Below, in pieces: positions 16,286 through 26,200 of a stretch of 64,000 nt of DNA (position 1 is the stretch's first letter; the number at the start of each line of letters is the position of its first letter). The notes under the pieces were generated by a model. That model searched no databases. It saw only the letters and a list, made by a program, of their open reading frames with translations, and was not told the origin of the DNA. The position numbers were made by a program, and so were the translations under genes. Source of the stretch: Undibacterium sp. 5I1 (GTDB taxonomy: Bacteria; Pseudomonadota; Gammaproteobacteria; Burkholderiales; Burkholderiaceae_D); contig NZ_JAVIWI010000001.1 in NCBI RefSeq assembly GCF_034314085.1, positions 1,178,001-1,242,000 of the forward strand, read 5' to 3'.

Positions 16286-16714
16286 ATGTCCAGCATTCCA
16301 GAGCAAGTCATGGTCGTAATGTTAGGCGCGCTCACTGGCAATACGGCGGCTGGGGGCAACGTATTCAGGTCTCGCGCTACTGCGATTGCGCATGGTGAGG
16401 TGCCGTGTATTGCGATCATGTGTACGGACGAAGAGAGCAGTGTTTTCAATAGCAGCGTTGATGAAAACACGCTGGTCGTCACGGTAGAAGTCCATACCCG
16501 TGGTGACCCTTTCGACACCTTGGCTGACCCCATCTTGATCGATATTCACCGCCTATTGCTCGGCAATGCTGGCTTACGTTCTCTGGTCGATGACTTGCGA
16601 AAGAAGTCCAAATCATGGGAAGAGCATGAGGCAGAGCAGACCGCAGGCTTTGTCACCACGCGATACCAAATGCGCTACCTGCAACCGGCTAACGATCTGA
16701 CTACTACGATTTAA
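16286..16714 (+). CDS. Tail terminator, U-like
   Basis: 142 residues from the ATG at 16286, just after the previous stop. Strand-helix pattern (AIMCTDEESSVFNSSVDENTLVVTVEVHTRG, then LADPILIDIHRLLLGN and TTRYQMRYL) is typical of minor tail U/tail terminator proteins, which cap the tail tube. Two terminators follow it. Confidence 0.65.
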   Translation: MSSIPEQVMVVMLGALTGNTAAGGNVFRSRATAIAHGEVPCIAIMCTDEESSVFNSSVDENTLVVTVEVHTRGDPFDTLADPILIDIHRLLLGNAGLRSLVDDLRKKSKSWEEHEAEQTAGFVTTRYQMRYLQPANDLTTTI

Positions 16715-16741
16715 AACGCACCAACAATAGATCCACAAACC

Positions 16742-16806
16742 ACCGCCGCTGGCGGTTTTTTTTTCGTCCACCAATCCCGCATCCCAACCGATGCGGGATT
16801 TTTTTT
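16742..16806 (+). terminator. Double hairpin terminator before the tail tube gene
   Basis: ACCGCC-GCT-GGCGGT followed by eight T (16742-16764), then AATCCCGCATC paired with GATGCGGGATT followed by a long T-run (16773-16806). Confidence 0.75.
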
Positions 16807-16816
16807 AGGAAAATTT

Positions 16817-17569
16817 ATGGCACGCCATTTTGGTTCCGGTGTTATGTGGGCTACGCCCCTCCAAGACGCCAACGGCAATTCAATTGCCGTCCCCACGCCG
16901 TTTCAGTTCGGCATTCTGCAAGACGTTTCCATCGATGCCAGCTTTGACGAGAAGCTGTTGTACGGTACGGGTTCTTTCCCCGTTGATTCAGGGCGCGGCA
17001 AGGGCAAGATTGGTCTCAAAGCCAAGTTTGCCAACATCAATATCTTGCCATTCACTGCCGCCTTTTTTGGTCAGTCTGTCACCTCTGGCTTAATCACATC
17101 GGTCAATGACACAACGGGTGTCGTGGCTGCCGCCTCGGTCGTTATCACCCCACCAAACAGCAATACCTTCTTTGCTAACTTGGGCGTTCGTTACGACGGC
17201 GTAGGCACGCCGCTGATCCGGGTAGCGTCTGCGCCTGCGTCCGGCCAGTACACCACGACGGGCAACGGCACGTATGTCTTTGCCTCTGCCGATTTTGGCA
17301 AAACGGTCTTCATCGATTACCAGCACATGGCGGCGGCATCAGGCCAGTTGCTCAATGTTGCCAACTTGCCGATGGGTCTCAATCCTACGTTTAAAGTGGA
17401 CTTTTCCATGCAGCGTAACGGCAAAGTGTTGACGTTCAGTTGGCCTAAAGTCGTCTCTAACAAGCTGGCTATGTCCAGCAAACAAGAAGACTTCATTATT
17501 CCAGAACTGGATATGTCGGCTCTGGCAGATGACAGCGGTTCTGTGTGGCGTTGGAGTTCAACAGAATGA
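16817..17569 (+). CDS. Major tail tube protein, V-like
   Basis: 250 residues, beta-rich, starting after AGGAAAATTT. The N-terminal 85 residues (FGILQDVSIDASFDEKLLYGTGSFPVDSGRGKGKIGLKAKF) match the tail tube fold of siphophages; the middle contains a Thr/Asn-rich insertion around residues 90-160; the last 70 residues return to the tube domain. The stop overlaps the start of the tail chaperone gene. Confidence 0.8.
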   Translation: MARHFGSGVMWATPLQDANGNSIAVPTPFQFGILQDVSIDASFDEKLLYGTGSFPVDSGRGKGKIGLKAKFANINILPFTAAFFGQSVTSGLITSVNDTTGVVAAASVVITPPNSNTFFANLGVRYDGVGTPLIRVASAPASGQYTTTGNGTYVFASADFGKTVFIDYQHMAAASGQLLNVANLPMGLNPTFKVDFSMQRNGKVLTFSWPKVVSNKLAMSSKQEDFIIPELDMSALADDSGSVWRWSSTE

Positions 17570-18122
17570 GTGGCGCTGTTAAGGTGCCTGGCACAACCAT
17601 TAATTTATGTGGACGTCCCTTCGTACTGGCTGCGCTCAATGTCGCTGCTGTTAAAACTTACCGCGAAGAAGTTAAAGCGGTGTTTTTGGGCGGCATTCCA
17701 GACATTGAGTTGGTTGCCAAGATGGCGCATGCCAGCCTGTCGCGTAACTACGACATCACGCTAGAAGAGGTCGAAGAGTTGATCGATTATGGTAATTACT
17801 TCGATGTCTGGGAAATCCTGCTCAATCTCTCTGGCCTCGCAGTCTCAGCGGGAAAGATGGCGGCGCGGTTGAAGGAACAGATGGCGGCTGCTGGCTTACA
17901 GAGCTAGTCTGCCACATCGTTGCTTGTACCGGCTGCACGCCACAACAAGCTTGGAATGACTGGGACATCCCCAGCTTCCAAGCCCAAAGCCGCTACTGGC
18001 AACAACACCCGCCAGTCCATTTATTAGTTGCAGGTTATCTAGGTTATGAGGGTCCCTCTGAAGAGAGTGAGGGCGAATTAACCTATGACGACCTGATCAA
18101 TATGTTCCCCCAAGCCACCTGA
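17566..18122 (+). CDS. Tail assembly chaperones G and GT (frameshift product)
   Basis: The zero frame gives a 113-residue G protein (17566-17907). A -1 shift at G GGA AAG (17850-17856) extends the frame to 18122 for a GT fusion of about 185 residues whose tail reads TELVCHIVACTGCTPQQAWN and ends LTYDDLINMFPQAT. The T frame has no own start. This is the standard lambda G/GT system: the two products bind the tape measure during tail assembly. The tape measure gene follows directly. Confidence 0.85.
17850..17856 (+). promoter_or_regulatory. Slippery heptamer G GGA AAG
   Basis: Identical in sequence and phase to the lambda G/GT frameshift site. Zero-frame codons are GCG GGA AAG ATG. Confidence 0.85.
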
Positions 18123-18143
18123 TGCAGGTGGCTTTTTCTTTTT
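18114..18143 (+). terminator. Hairpin terminator overlapping the end of T
   Basis: GCCACCTGATGCAGGTGGC with an 8-bp stem followed by TTTTTCTTTTT. It separates chaperones from the tape measure gene and may set expression levels. Confidence 0.7.
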
Positions 18144-18153
18144 GGATTCCATC

Positions 18154-20817
18154 ATGAGCAACGATAAAACCATCGAATACGCCATCACCGCCGAGGCCGC
18201 AGGCTGGACAGCAGCCATGCAAAAGGTGCAGGAATCCAGCAAGGTCGCAGCCAAACAAATTCAAGACAGTTTTAAAGAAGTCCAAAACCAGATGGACAAA
18301 CTGGCGTCCGCCTTTAAATCCGTCACATCCGTCATCGGTACCATGACCGCGATTATCGCGGGCGGTTCCGCATTCAAAGCAGTGATCAGCGAGTCTGTCG
18401 CATGGACAGGTGAAGCTAAAAAGCTCTCAGTACAGCTAGGCGTCACAACAGAGCGGGCAAGCGTCCTGATGGTCGCCATGCGCCATCTGGGTATCGACTC
18501 AGAAGTATTGACGATGGCCGCTGGCAAGATGTCCAAGCAGATCGCTACCAATGGTCAAGCGTTTGAGAAGCTAGGCGTCAAGGTCAAAGACAGCGCAGGC
18601 CAGTACCGCCCCACGCTCGACATCATGGGTGAGGTCAATGCCAAGCTCAAAGAGATTCAAAACCCGATTGAACAGAACATCGCGGGTACGCAGGTCTATG
18701 GTAAGTCGTGGAATGATGTGCGCGCAACCCTCAAGCTCACGACTGAAGAGATCAAAGCAGCCGAACAAAAGACCAAAGACTTAGGCTTAGTCGTTGGCGA
18801 TGAAGGTGTTGCACAAGCCAAAAAATACAAAGAATCTATCAATGACATGAAGCTGGTCATGACGTCGTTAGAAGTCCAGGCAGGTAATGCTTTGCTGCCC
18901 ACGTTTGTCAAGTTGGGCGGCTGGCTAAGCGGCGTCGGGCCCGTCGCTGGTAAGGCAACTGGAATGGTGCTGGAGTCGTTGACCAACATCATGCAGACGG
19001 TTGGCCAAACCGTCATGGAGCTATGGGAAATCATCCGCTCTGGCTTTAGCAATATTGGCGATCTAATCGCCAGCGTCATGGGCGGCGACGCTCCGGGCGC
19101 AATGGAGATTTTTAGTAACGCATGCAAGGTCGTCGAGATTGCGTTTGTCGGATTAAAGGTCAGCATCAATCTGGCTGTGGAAGTCATACAAGGCGTCATC
19201 GAGGCGCTGGTGGTACACATCATGCGCATGGCAGCAACGGTCGAACGTGCGTTGCATGGCGACTTCGCTGGCGCCAAAAAAGCATGGGCAGCCGGTACCG
19301 CAGAGATTGAGGAAATCGCTGCACGTCATGCTAAGAAAATGGTCGATATCGCCAGTGCTGCCAAAGACAAAATTGATGACATCGCGATGCGTCCGCAAAA
19401 GCAAACAGCCGACATCAAAGACAAAACCATCAAAGGCGGACCCACTTACGACTTTGGCGGTGATGACAAAAACGCCAAAGAAAAAACCCGCGTCCATGAG
19501 TGGGAGGCCAAGCTAGGGGCAGACAAAGACGGCTACGCTAAAGAACAAGCCATCGCGGGTACAGCGCGTGAGTACGATCACACGATGGAGCGTGATTATT
19601 GGAAAAATATTCTCGATACCGTCAAGCTCTCCAAAGAGGAAAAAGCTCAGGTAGAAAAGAAGTACTACGCAGAGACAGCGCTCATCCGCAAAGATGGTTT
19701 TGAAGCGGAAATGGCAGGCGAAAAAGCCAGCCTGGAGAACTACAAAAACAACCATCTAGCACGCTTAGACATCGCTCAAAAAATCTATAACGCCAATGTG
19801 GCGCGCTATGGCGCAGAGAGTAAAGAAGCCAAAGCCGCCATGGCTGAGATTTATAAAGAGCAACGCGCTTATGCAGAACAGTCACTGGCCACCAGCAAAG
19901 TGATCGCAGAAGCCAAGCGCAATGCAGAGTTATCTGGCATTGATGCTGCGGAGCAGGCAGCAGAATTGGCAGTGTCTTTGCATCAATCGACCAATGCCAA
20001 ACTACTGCAACAGCAGGAGGAATTTGAGGCCAAACGCTATCAGATAAAAATGCAAGCGTTGATCGATCAAGAGCAGATGATGCGTGGATCTGATGAAGAC
20101 CCCGTGGCACTGGCACAAATCCATTTGCAGATCGAAGCACTAGAGCAAGCGCATCAACAAAAGCTAGGTGCTATTCGTGGCAAGGCGGCGCAAGAGCAAA
20201 ACAAATACACCACTGAGATGTACGGGAATATCCAGTCGGGCATGCAAAGCGTGATCGCGCAAACGCTGCAAGGCACGCTCACCCTCAAAGGCATGATGCT
20301 GGGCGTGTTTCAGGCAGTCACTAATGCCATTATCGACATGCTGGCCAAGCAAGCCGCTGAGTACGGCATGAACTTGATTTTAGAAAGACTGCTAGGTAGT
20401 ACCAACGCAGTCAGTCAAGTCACGGCTAATGCCGCGGTGGCTGGTTCTGCCGCGTTTGCGTCTACCGCCGCAATCCCGATTATCGGCCCCGGATTGGCGC
20501 CTGCAGCAGCTCTGGCCGCCCAGGCTGGCGCAATGTCATTCGCACCCATCGCCGCATCAGCAATGGGCGGTTACGACATTCCAGCCAATCTCAATCCAGT
20601 TGTGCAGACGCATGCACGCGAGATGATTTTGCCGTCCAAGCACGCTGATGTGATTCGCAACATGGCAGACAACGGCGGTGGCTCGAGTAGTGCAATGCAT
20701 TTCAATATCACGGCGATGGATGCCCAAAGCGTCAAGCGCCTGCTGATGAATGAGGGCGGGGCGCTGGTCAGTTCGCTCAAAGCACAAGCGCGCAATTTTA
20801 GAGGGATCACTAAATGA
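18154..20817 (+). CDS. Tail tape measure protein
   Basis: 887 residues from the ATG at 18154 with GGA upstream; lambda gpH is 853. N-terminal helical region with the usual TMP start (AAGWTAAMQKVQESSKVAAKQIQDSF), a hydrophobic segment near residues 55-75, long coiled-coil in the centre (residues about 430-680, rich in K, E, Q, A) and an Ala/Gly-rich hydrophobic C-terminal zone. It sets tail length and is injected with the DNA. Overlaps the next gene by 4 bp. Confidence 0.9.
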   Translation: MSNDKTIEYAITAEAAGWTAAMQKVQESSKVAAKQIQDSFKEVQNQMDKLASAFKSVTSVIGTMTAIIAGGSAFKAVISESVAWTGEAKKLSVQLGVTTERASVLMVAMRHLGIDSEVLTMAAGKMSKQIATNGQAFEKLGVKVKDSAGQYRPTLDIMGEVNAKLKEIQNPIEQNIAGTQVYGKSWNDVRATLKLTTEEIKAAEQKTKDLGLVVGDEGVAQAKKYKESINDMKLVMTSLEVQAGNALLPTFVKLGGWLSGVGPVAGKATGMVLESLTNIMQTVGQTVMELWEIIRSGFSNIGDLIASVMGGDAPGAMEIFSNACKVVEIAFVGLKVSINLAVEVIQGVIEALVVHIMRMAATVERALHGDFAGAKKAWAAGTAEIEEIAARHAKKMVDIASAAKDKIDDIAMRPQKQTADIKDKTIKGGPTYDFGGDDKNAKEKTRVHEWEAKLGADKDGYAKEQAIAGTAREYDHTMERDYWKNILDTVKLSKEEKAQVEKKYYAETALIRKDGFEAEMAGEKASLENYKNNHLARLDIAQKIYNANVARYGAESKEAKAAMAEIYKEQRAYAEQSLATSKVIAEAKRNAELSGIDAAEQAAELAVSLHQSTNAKLLQQQEEFEAKRYQIKMQALIDQEQMMRGSDEDPVALAQIHLQIEALEQAHQQKLGAIRGKAAQEQNKYTTEMYGNIQSGMQSVIAQTLQGTLTLKGMMLGVFQAVTNAIIDMLAKQAAEYGMNLILERLLGSTNAVSQVTANAAVAGSAAFASTAAIPIIGPGLAPAAALAAQAGAMSFAPIAASAMGGYDIPANLNPVVQTHAREMILPSKHADVIRNMADNGGGSSSAMHFNITAMDAQSVKRLLMNEGGALVSSLKAQARNFRGITK

Positions 20818-21413
20818 GTAATGCAGTCTTTCCGACGCTGGCAGGGCTGGCTTGGGGCAATACAAAAAAGCCCCAGTTCTCTACCCGCATCCAGCGCTCG
20901 GTCAATGGTCGTGAGTTGCGCACGTCGCTGATGTCGTCGCCGCTCATGACCTTTACGCTCAAGCATGAGTTTTTACGTGACCGCAATGTCAATGATGATC
21001 TGCGCTTGATTCAAGGTTTTTTTATGACTTGCCAAGGGTCGTACGACAGCTTTTTGTACACCGACATTACAGACAGCACAGTGACCAACCAGGTCATCGG
21101 ATTGGGTGATGGAGCGCGTACGCAGTTCCAGTTGTTACGCGCCTATGGTGGCTTTCTTGATCCGGTCATGAACGTCAATGCAATCACCGATGTCAAGCTC
21201 AATGGCACGGCAACGGCATCTTATGGCATCGATACTTTTGGCATGATTACCTTTGTCACGCCACCAGCAGCGGGCGTTTCTGTCACCTGGACTGGCAGCT
21301 ATTACTACCGTTGCCGTTTTGTGGATGATGGTGCCGAATTTGGCGGATTGATGAACAAGGTCTGGGAGCTGCGCACGATTGCGTTTGTCGGCTCACTCGG
21401 GGGCAAAATATGA
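20814..21413 (+). CDS. DUF2460 tail tip protein
   Basis: 199 residues matching DUF2460 (FSTRIQRSVNGRELRTSLMSSPLMTFTLKHEFLRD; FFMTCQGSYDSFLYTD; FVTPPAAGVSVTWTGSYYYRCRF). Together with the next two genes it forms the DUF2460-DUF2163-NlpC module shared with rhizobial gene transfer agents and replacing lambda M-L-K. It is probably the distal tail protein. ATGA overlaps at both ends. Confidence 0.88.
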   Translation: MSNAVFPTLAGLAWGNTKKPQFSTRIQRSVNGRELRTSLMSSPLMTFTLKHEFLRDRNVNDDLRLIQGFFMTCQGSYDSFLYTDITDSTVTNQVIGLGDGARTQFQLLRAYGGFLDPVMNVNAITDVKLNGTATASYGIDTFGMITFVTPPAAGVSVTWTGSYYYRCRFVDDGAEFGGLMNKVWELRTIAFVGSLGGKI

Positions 21414-22354
21414 AGTCCGCTAGCACAGCCTTGGTCAATTATTTAAACACGACGCGCCAGCTACTGATGGCGGATCTGTACACCATCACCTTGGTGGGTG
21501 GCTATGTGGTGCGCTACACCGGCGCTGATATTGATCTGGTCTATCAGGGCAACACGTTTAAAAAGTTCAACATCGCTCGCAGTCGCACAAGGTGCAGTGT
21601 CGGTGTTGAAGTTGATACGCTCAAGGTCACGGTAGACGCCTTGCCGATTCACTTGCTCAATGGGGCAAGCTGGCTCAATGCAGCGCAGCGCGGCGCGCTC
21701 GATGGCGCATCGTTGCAGCTCCAGCGGGTGTTTATGCAGACCTGGGGCGATACGTCTTTGGGTGGCGTATTGCTATTCCAAGGTCGGGTGTCAGATGTGC
21801 AAGTGGGTCGTACGCAAGCACAATTGCAAGTCAAGTCCGATCTGGAATTGCTCAACACAAAACTGCCGCGCAACCTGTACCAGTCTGGCTGCTTAAATAC
21901 CATCTATGACAACGGCTGCGGGATCAACAAAGCATCAGCGGCGGTGTCCGGCATCGTCACAGGTGGCACGCTCACGACCGTGGGCGGCATACGCGTATTG
22001 ACTGATGCCGCAAGCTCACCAGGTTCCATCACTGTCGGTAACAGCACCGGCGCGTATGACGTGATCGACAACCGCTTGTATGCCAGCGCGACCGGCTGGA
22101 CGGATGACTACTTCACCCTTGGCACCATTCGTTTTAACAGCGGCGCTAATGCGGGTGTATTGCGGTCTGTGCGGCTGTTTAGCAGCAATGTATTCACCTT
22201 ACAGATTCCGCTTGTTGGCTTGTGCCAGTCCGGTGATTCATTCACCGCGTGGCCGGGCTGCAATCGCACACTGGATTCCTGCATCGGCAAGTTTAACAAT
22301 CGGCCTAATTTTAAGGGCTTCCCGTTTATTCCTTCGCCTGAGACAGTTCTATGA
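21410..22354 (+). CDS. DUF2163 baseplate hub protein
   Basis: 314 residues with DUF2163 landmarks: LYTITLVGGYVVRYTGADIDL near residue 22, LQRVFMQTWGD, LYQSGCLNTIYDNGCGIN near residue 160, and a C-terminal WPGCNRTLDSCIGKFNN. The repeated Cys pairs are characteristic. It should form the tail-tip hub. Overlaps the following peptidase gene by 4 bp. Confidence 0.88.
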   Translation: MKSASTALVNYLNTTRQLLMADLYTITLVGGYVVRYTGADIDLVYQGNTFKKFNIARSRTRCSVGVEVDTLKVTVDALPIHLLNGASWLNAAQRGALDGASLQLQRVFMQTWGDTSLGGVLLFQGRVSDVQVGRTQAQLQVKSDLELLNTKLPRNLYQSGCLNTIYDNGCGINKASAAVSGIVTGGTLTTVGGIRVLTDAASSPGSITVGNSTGAYDVIDNRLYASATGWTDDYFTLGTIRFNSGANAGVLRSVRLFSSNVFTLQIPLVGLCQSGDSFTAWPGCNRTLDSCIGKFNNRPNFKGFPFIPSPETVL

Positions 22355-22794
22355 GCGATCAGATCAATCCAAAACGTGCGCAAATCGTTGCCGAGGCACA
22401 GACATGGTTGGGGACTAAATATCATCACCAAGGCCGCGTCAAGGGTGCTGGTGTGGATTGCGCGATGTTGTTGATTGAGGTTTATCACCGTCTAGGCTTA
22501 ATCCCCGATATAGATCCGCGCCCTTATCCGCATGACTGGCATTTTCATCGTGACGATGAGCGGTACTTGGGCTGGGTCAAGCAGTATGCCAAGCCGGTCG
22601 ATGTGCCCATGCCTGGCGATGTGGTGCTGTTCCAGTTTATGCGCTGCGTTAGTCACGGTGCCATCGTCGTGCAGTGGCCGCAGGTCATCCATTCGTACGT
22701 GACTGAAGGTGTCGTTTTAGCAGACGCATCATCCGGCGTGCTGGGCAAGCGGGTGCGTGGTTTTTATTCGTTAATTGATGAAGGTACTTTATGA
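22351..22794 (+). CDS. NlpC/P60 tail cell-wall peptidase
   Basis: 147 residues. Catalytic Cys in GAGVDCAMLLIEVYHRLG (about residue 36), catalytic His in SHGAIVV (about residue 104), with PMPGDVVLFQF between them, the hallmarks of phage NlpC/P60 peptidases. It opens peptidoglycan locally during DNA entry. ATGA overlap with both neighbours. Confidence 0.9.
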   Translation: MSDQINPKRAQIVAEAQTWLGTKYHHQGRVKGAGVDCAMLLIEVYHRLGLIPDIDPRPYPHDWHFHRDDERYLGWVKQYAKPVDVPMPGDVVLFQFMRCVSHGAIVVQWPQVIHSYVTEGVVLADASSGVLGKRVRGFYSLIDEGTL

Positions 22795-23252
22795 GCGGAC
22801 TAATCGGCGGGGGTGGCAATGCAGTCAATTCCACGTCACCCATTATCAGCTCCATGCGCTTGCAAACGTCCACGCGTGGCAAGCCTATCCCGCTGGTCTA
22901 TGGCAAGACGCGTATCGCCCCTAACCTCATGTACTACACCGACTTTAAAGCCACTGGCCACACCACCAGCACATCCACTGGCGGCGGCAAAGGTGGCGGC
23001 GGTGGTGGGTCATCGACCAACACAACCTACACCTACAGCGCCACCATCTTGCTGGGGTTGTGCGAGGGGACGATTAATTACATCCCCCGCATCTGGCGCG
23101 GCAAGTCGATATTTCGGGGCAACTATGCCGACTCGCAAGATGTCGGCGTGGACTCAGAGGCACATCTGGTTGGCGCAGATGGCACCGTCACTTTAAACAA
23201 CAACACCACGACCCCTGTCACACGCGTGCAGATTGAGCAGTCGTGGTCATAA
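22791..23252 (+). CDS. J-like tail tip protein, N-terminal part
   Basis: 153 residues starting SGLIGGGGNAVNSTSPIISS, then IPLVYGKTRIAPNLMYYTDF and YSATILLGLCEGTINYIPRIWRG: the standard N-terminus of GTA/J-like tail proteins, which are normally one long polypeptide. A Gly/Ser/Thr-rich loop lies near residues 60-80. The frame stops at 23252 while the rest of the protein continues in the +1 frame, so this is probably the 5' part of a gene split by a frameshift. Confidence 0.75.
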   Translation: MSGLIGGGGNAVNSTSPIISSMRLQTSTRGKPIPLVYGKTRIAPNLMYYTDFKATGHTTSTSTGGGKGGGGGGSSTNTTYTYSATILLGLCEGTINYIPRIWRGKSIFRGNYADSQDVGVDSEAHLVGADGTVTLNNNTTTPVTRVQIEQSWS

Positions 23253-23277
23253 ATTTGGCACTAATGGGAGCAAGCAT

Positions 23278-26200
23278 ATGGGTAGCGGTCGCATCACGTT
23301 AGGACCAGGTGATTACACCCAGAGCGGCAACGTCATCACGCTGCTAGACAGCAGCTTAGTGGGTGAGCAAGTCTGGGTGTCGTACAAATACAAAGTTGGC
23401 GCAAGATCAAGCGACGCACTGGGGCAAATCGGTTTAAGCCTGTTCAATGGCAGTTATCAGCAAGTACCTTTCGGAAGCGTGCAGACCACGCACCCGACCG
23501 AGGCACTGGGCTATCGCGGTACCGCTTATGTCGCGGGTGCTGCTTACGATCTCGGCGACAATGCAGAGCTGCTGAATCACGCGTTTGAGATCGATACACA
23601 ATCGGGATTTTCTAGCGAGATACGGGACGCCTGCCCCAAAGATATTCTGATCGACTTTTTAACCAACCCGCATTATGGCGCTGGGTTCCCCGCTGACAAG
23701 TTTGGCGATCTGGATATGTATCACCGGTATTGCGTGTCGAACTATTTATTTTTCAGCCCGGCCTATTTAGAGCAGGCGCCAGCGCATGAGATGTTGACGC
23801 GTCTCATGACGCTCACCAATTCCGGCATAGTGTATTCAGAAGGACAGTTAAAAATCATCCCTTATGGCGACGTACCTGCCGCCGCGAATGGTTTGACGTA
23901 TACGCCGAATCTCACGCCGATTTACGATCTGACCGACGACGATTTTTTAGCCGACGGTACTGATCCAATCACCGTCACTCGGACGACCAATGCCGATGCG
24001 TTTAACCAAGTCCAGATCAAGTTTTACAACCGGGACAACAGCTACAACGACGAAGTCATGCCAGCGCAAGATCAGGCCAACATCGAGTTATATGGATTGC
24101 GTGCCAGTGACGTGATGGACGCGTATGAGATTTGCGATGCAGGCGTTGCCAGACAAGTAGCACAGCTACTTTTGCAGCGATCGCTTTACATCCGCAACAC
24201 GTACGAATTTAAATTGGGCTGGAGCAAATGCCTGTTAGAGCCGATGGATTTAGTCACCTTGACTGATCCCGGCTTAGGCTTAATTAAAACGCCAGTCCGC
24301 ATTATCAGCATTGAAGAGGATGAGGTTGGTGAGTTAAGTGTGGTGGCAGAAGAATTTCCAAACAACGTGTGCAACGCCGCACGTTACCAAGTCCAGCGGG
24401 CGGCTGGGTATCAGACCAATTTCAACATTGCACCTGGTCACGTCGTACCGCCAATTATTTTTGAACCACCAGCCGAACTCACTGGTGGCAAACTGCAACT
24501 ATGGTGCGCGGTCACTGGGCAGTCCACGATGTGGGGCGGTTGCACGATCTGGGTATCGTTAGATGGCAATACGTATAAGCGCTTTGGTGTAGTTGAATCC
24601 GGCGCGCGCTATGGCTATTTAACATCGGCATTAAACACAACCGACGGATCTACATTTAATTTAAATCTGGTCGGTAACGGCGGACATTTATTGTCCGGTA
24701 CCTCTGACGAAGCCAAGGTCGGTGCAACAGCATGTCTGGTCGGTGATGAGTACCTTGGCTATACCAACTCAACGCTGGTAGACGCCAACAGCTATAAGCT
24801 GGATGGCTTGCAGCGTGCAATGTATTCGTCCACCAAAAAAGTACACATGCCGACAGAACGGTTTGTCAGGCTAGACGGTGCGATATTTAAGAGTGAGGAT
24901 TTGCTAGACAGTTACATCGGCAAGCAATTGCACTTTAAATTTACATCGCACAATGTGTATGGATCTGGCTATGAGGGCTTGGCAGATGTGGCAGCTTATA
25001 CCCCACCTGCAGGTGTCAGTGGCACGGCGGCGGTAGATGGTAATTACTACGCCAATTCAAGCACTGCAGCGGATGCATCAAGCAGCTTGACGTACTACGC
25101 ACGGTCGAATGATAGTGTGATGTCAGTTGCGGATTCGCAATACACTGCGCACTCCAATATCGTTGCCAGTGCATCGTCCGGCATCAATTATTACGCTACC
25201 AGCAATCCGTGGGTGGGTAGCAATGTCGATGTGCCGTATTACTCGCGGTCAGATGTATTTGTGGGCACGGCGGTGGATGTACCGTATTACGCCAATGCCA
25301 GTCAGTTGGCGCAATCTGCAGTCAATGTGGCGTACTACGCTAACGGCCAAGTCATACCCGGCACATCAGCCAGCACGCCGTATTACTCCAGCACCGGCGC
25401 GTTGCAATCCGCTGGCAGCAACGTGCTGTATTACGCCAATGGCGCGTCGATCACCACGCCTGCAGGCAATGTCACGTACTACGCCAACGGCACTACGTCA
25501 GCGCAAAATACTAGCGGTGTGGCGTATTACGCTAATGGCGTCCTGGTGTCCGGTACCGCGATTGATGTGCCGTACTACAGCAATACCAATCCGTGGTTTC
25601 AGTCATCAGTCAATGTGCCTTATTACAGCAATGGTGTCTTGGTCAACGGCTCTACTTCCGGTGCTGCGTATTATTCAAATGGCGTTCTGGTTAGCGGCAG
25701 TAATTCTGGCGCTGCGTATTACAGCAATGGGGTGTTGATCAATGGATCAAATTCGAATACACCGTATTATTCCAACGGTGTATTAGTGAATGGGAACGGA
25801 TCAAACATACCCTATTACAGCAATGGCGTTTTGATCAATGGATCGTCGTCGAATACACCTTATTATTCGAATGGCGTTCTGGTCAACGGCACTGGATCAA
25901 ATACGCCTTACTACAGCAATGGCGTGCTGGTCAACGGGTCATCATCAAGCACGCCGTATTATTCAAACGGCGTGCTGGTGAATGGCGGTGCAGCGGGATC
26001 GTCGTACTACGCAAACGGGGTGCTGGTTAATACCAATGCCAGCAATTCTAGCTACTACGCCAGCTCAACGGCGCAGTCAGAGACATCGGCTGGGTCGCTG
26101 TATTACGTCAACAGTGATGGTGGCGCAGCGGCCTATGCGGCGGGTTCTTACTACGCACACTCTGACGCTGCTAAAGAGTCACTAGGCGACGTGCCGTCAT

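Noticed and set aside
25045..26196. CRISPR-like or DNA-level minisatellite
   Set aside because: The 48-bp units differ at synonymous positions and have no spacers; the period is preserved at protein level within a long reading frame.
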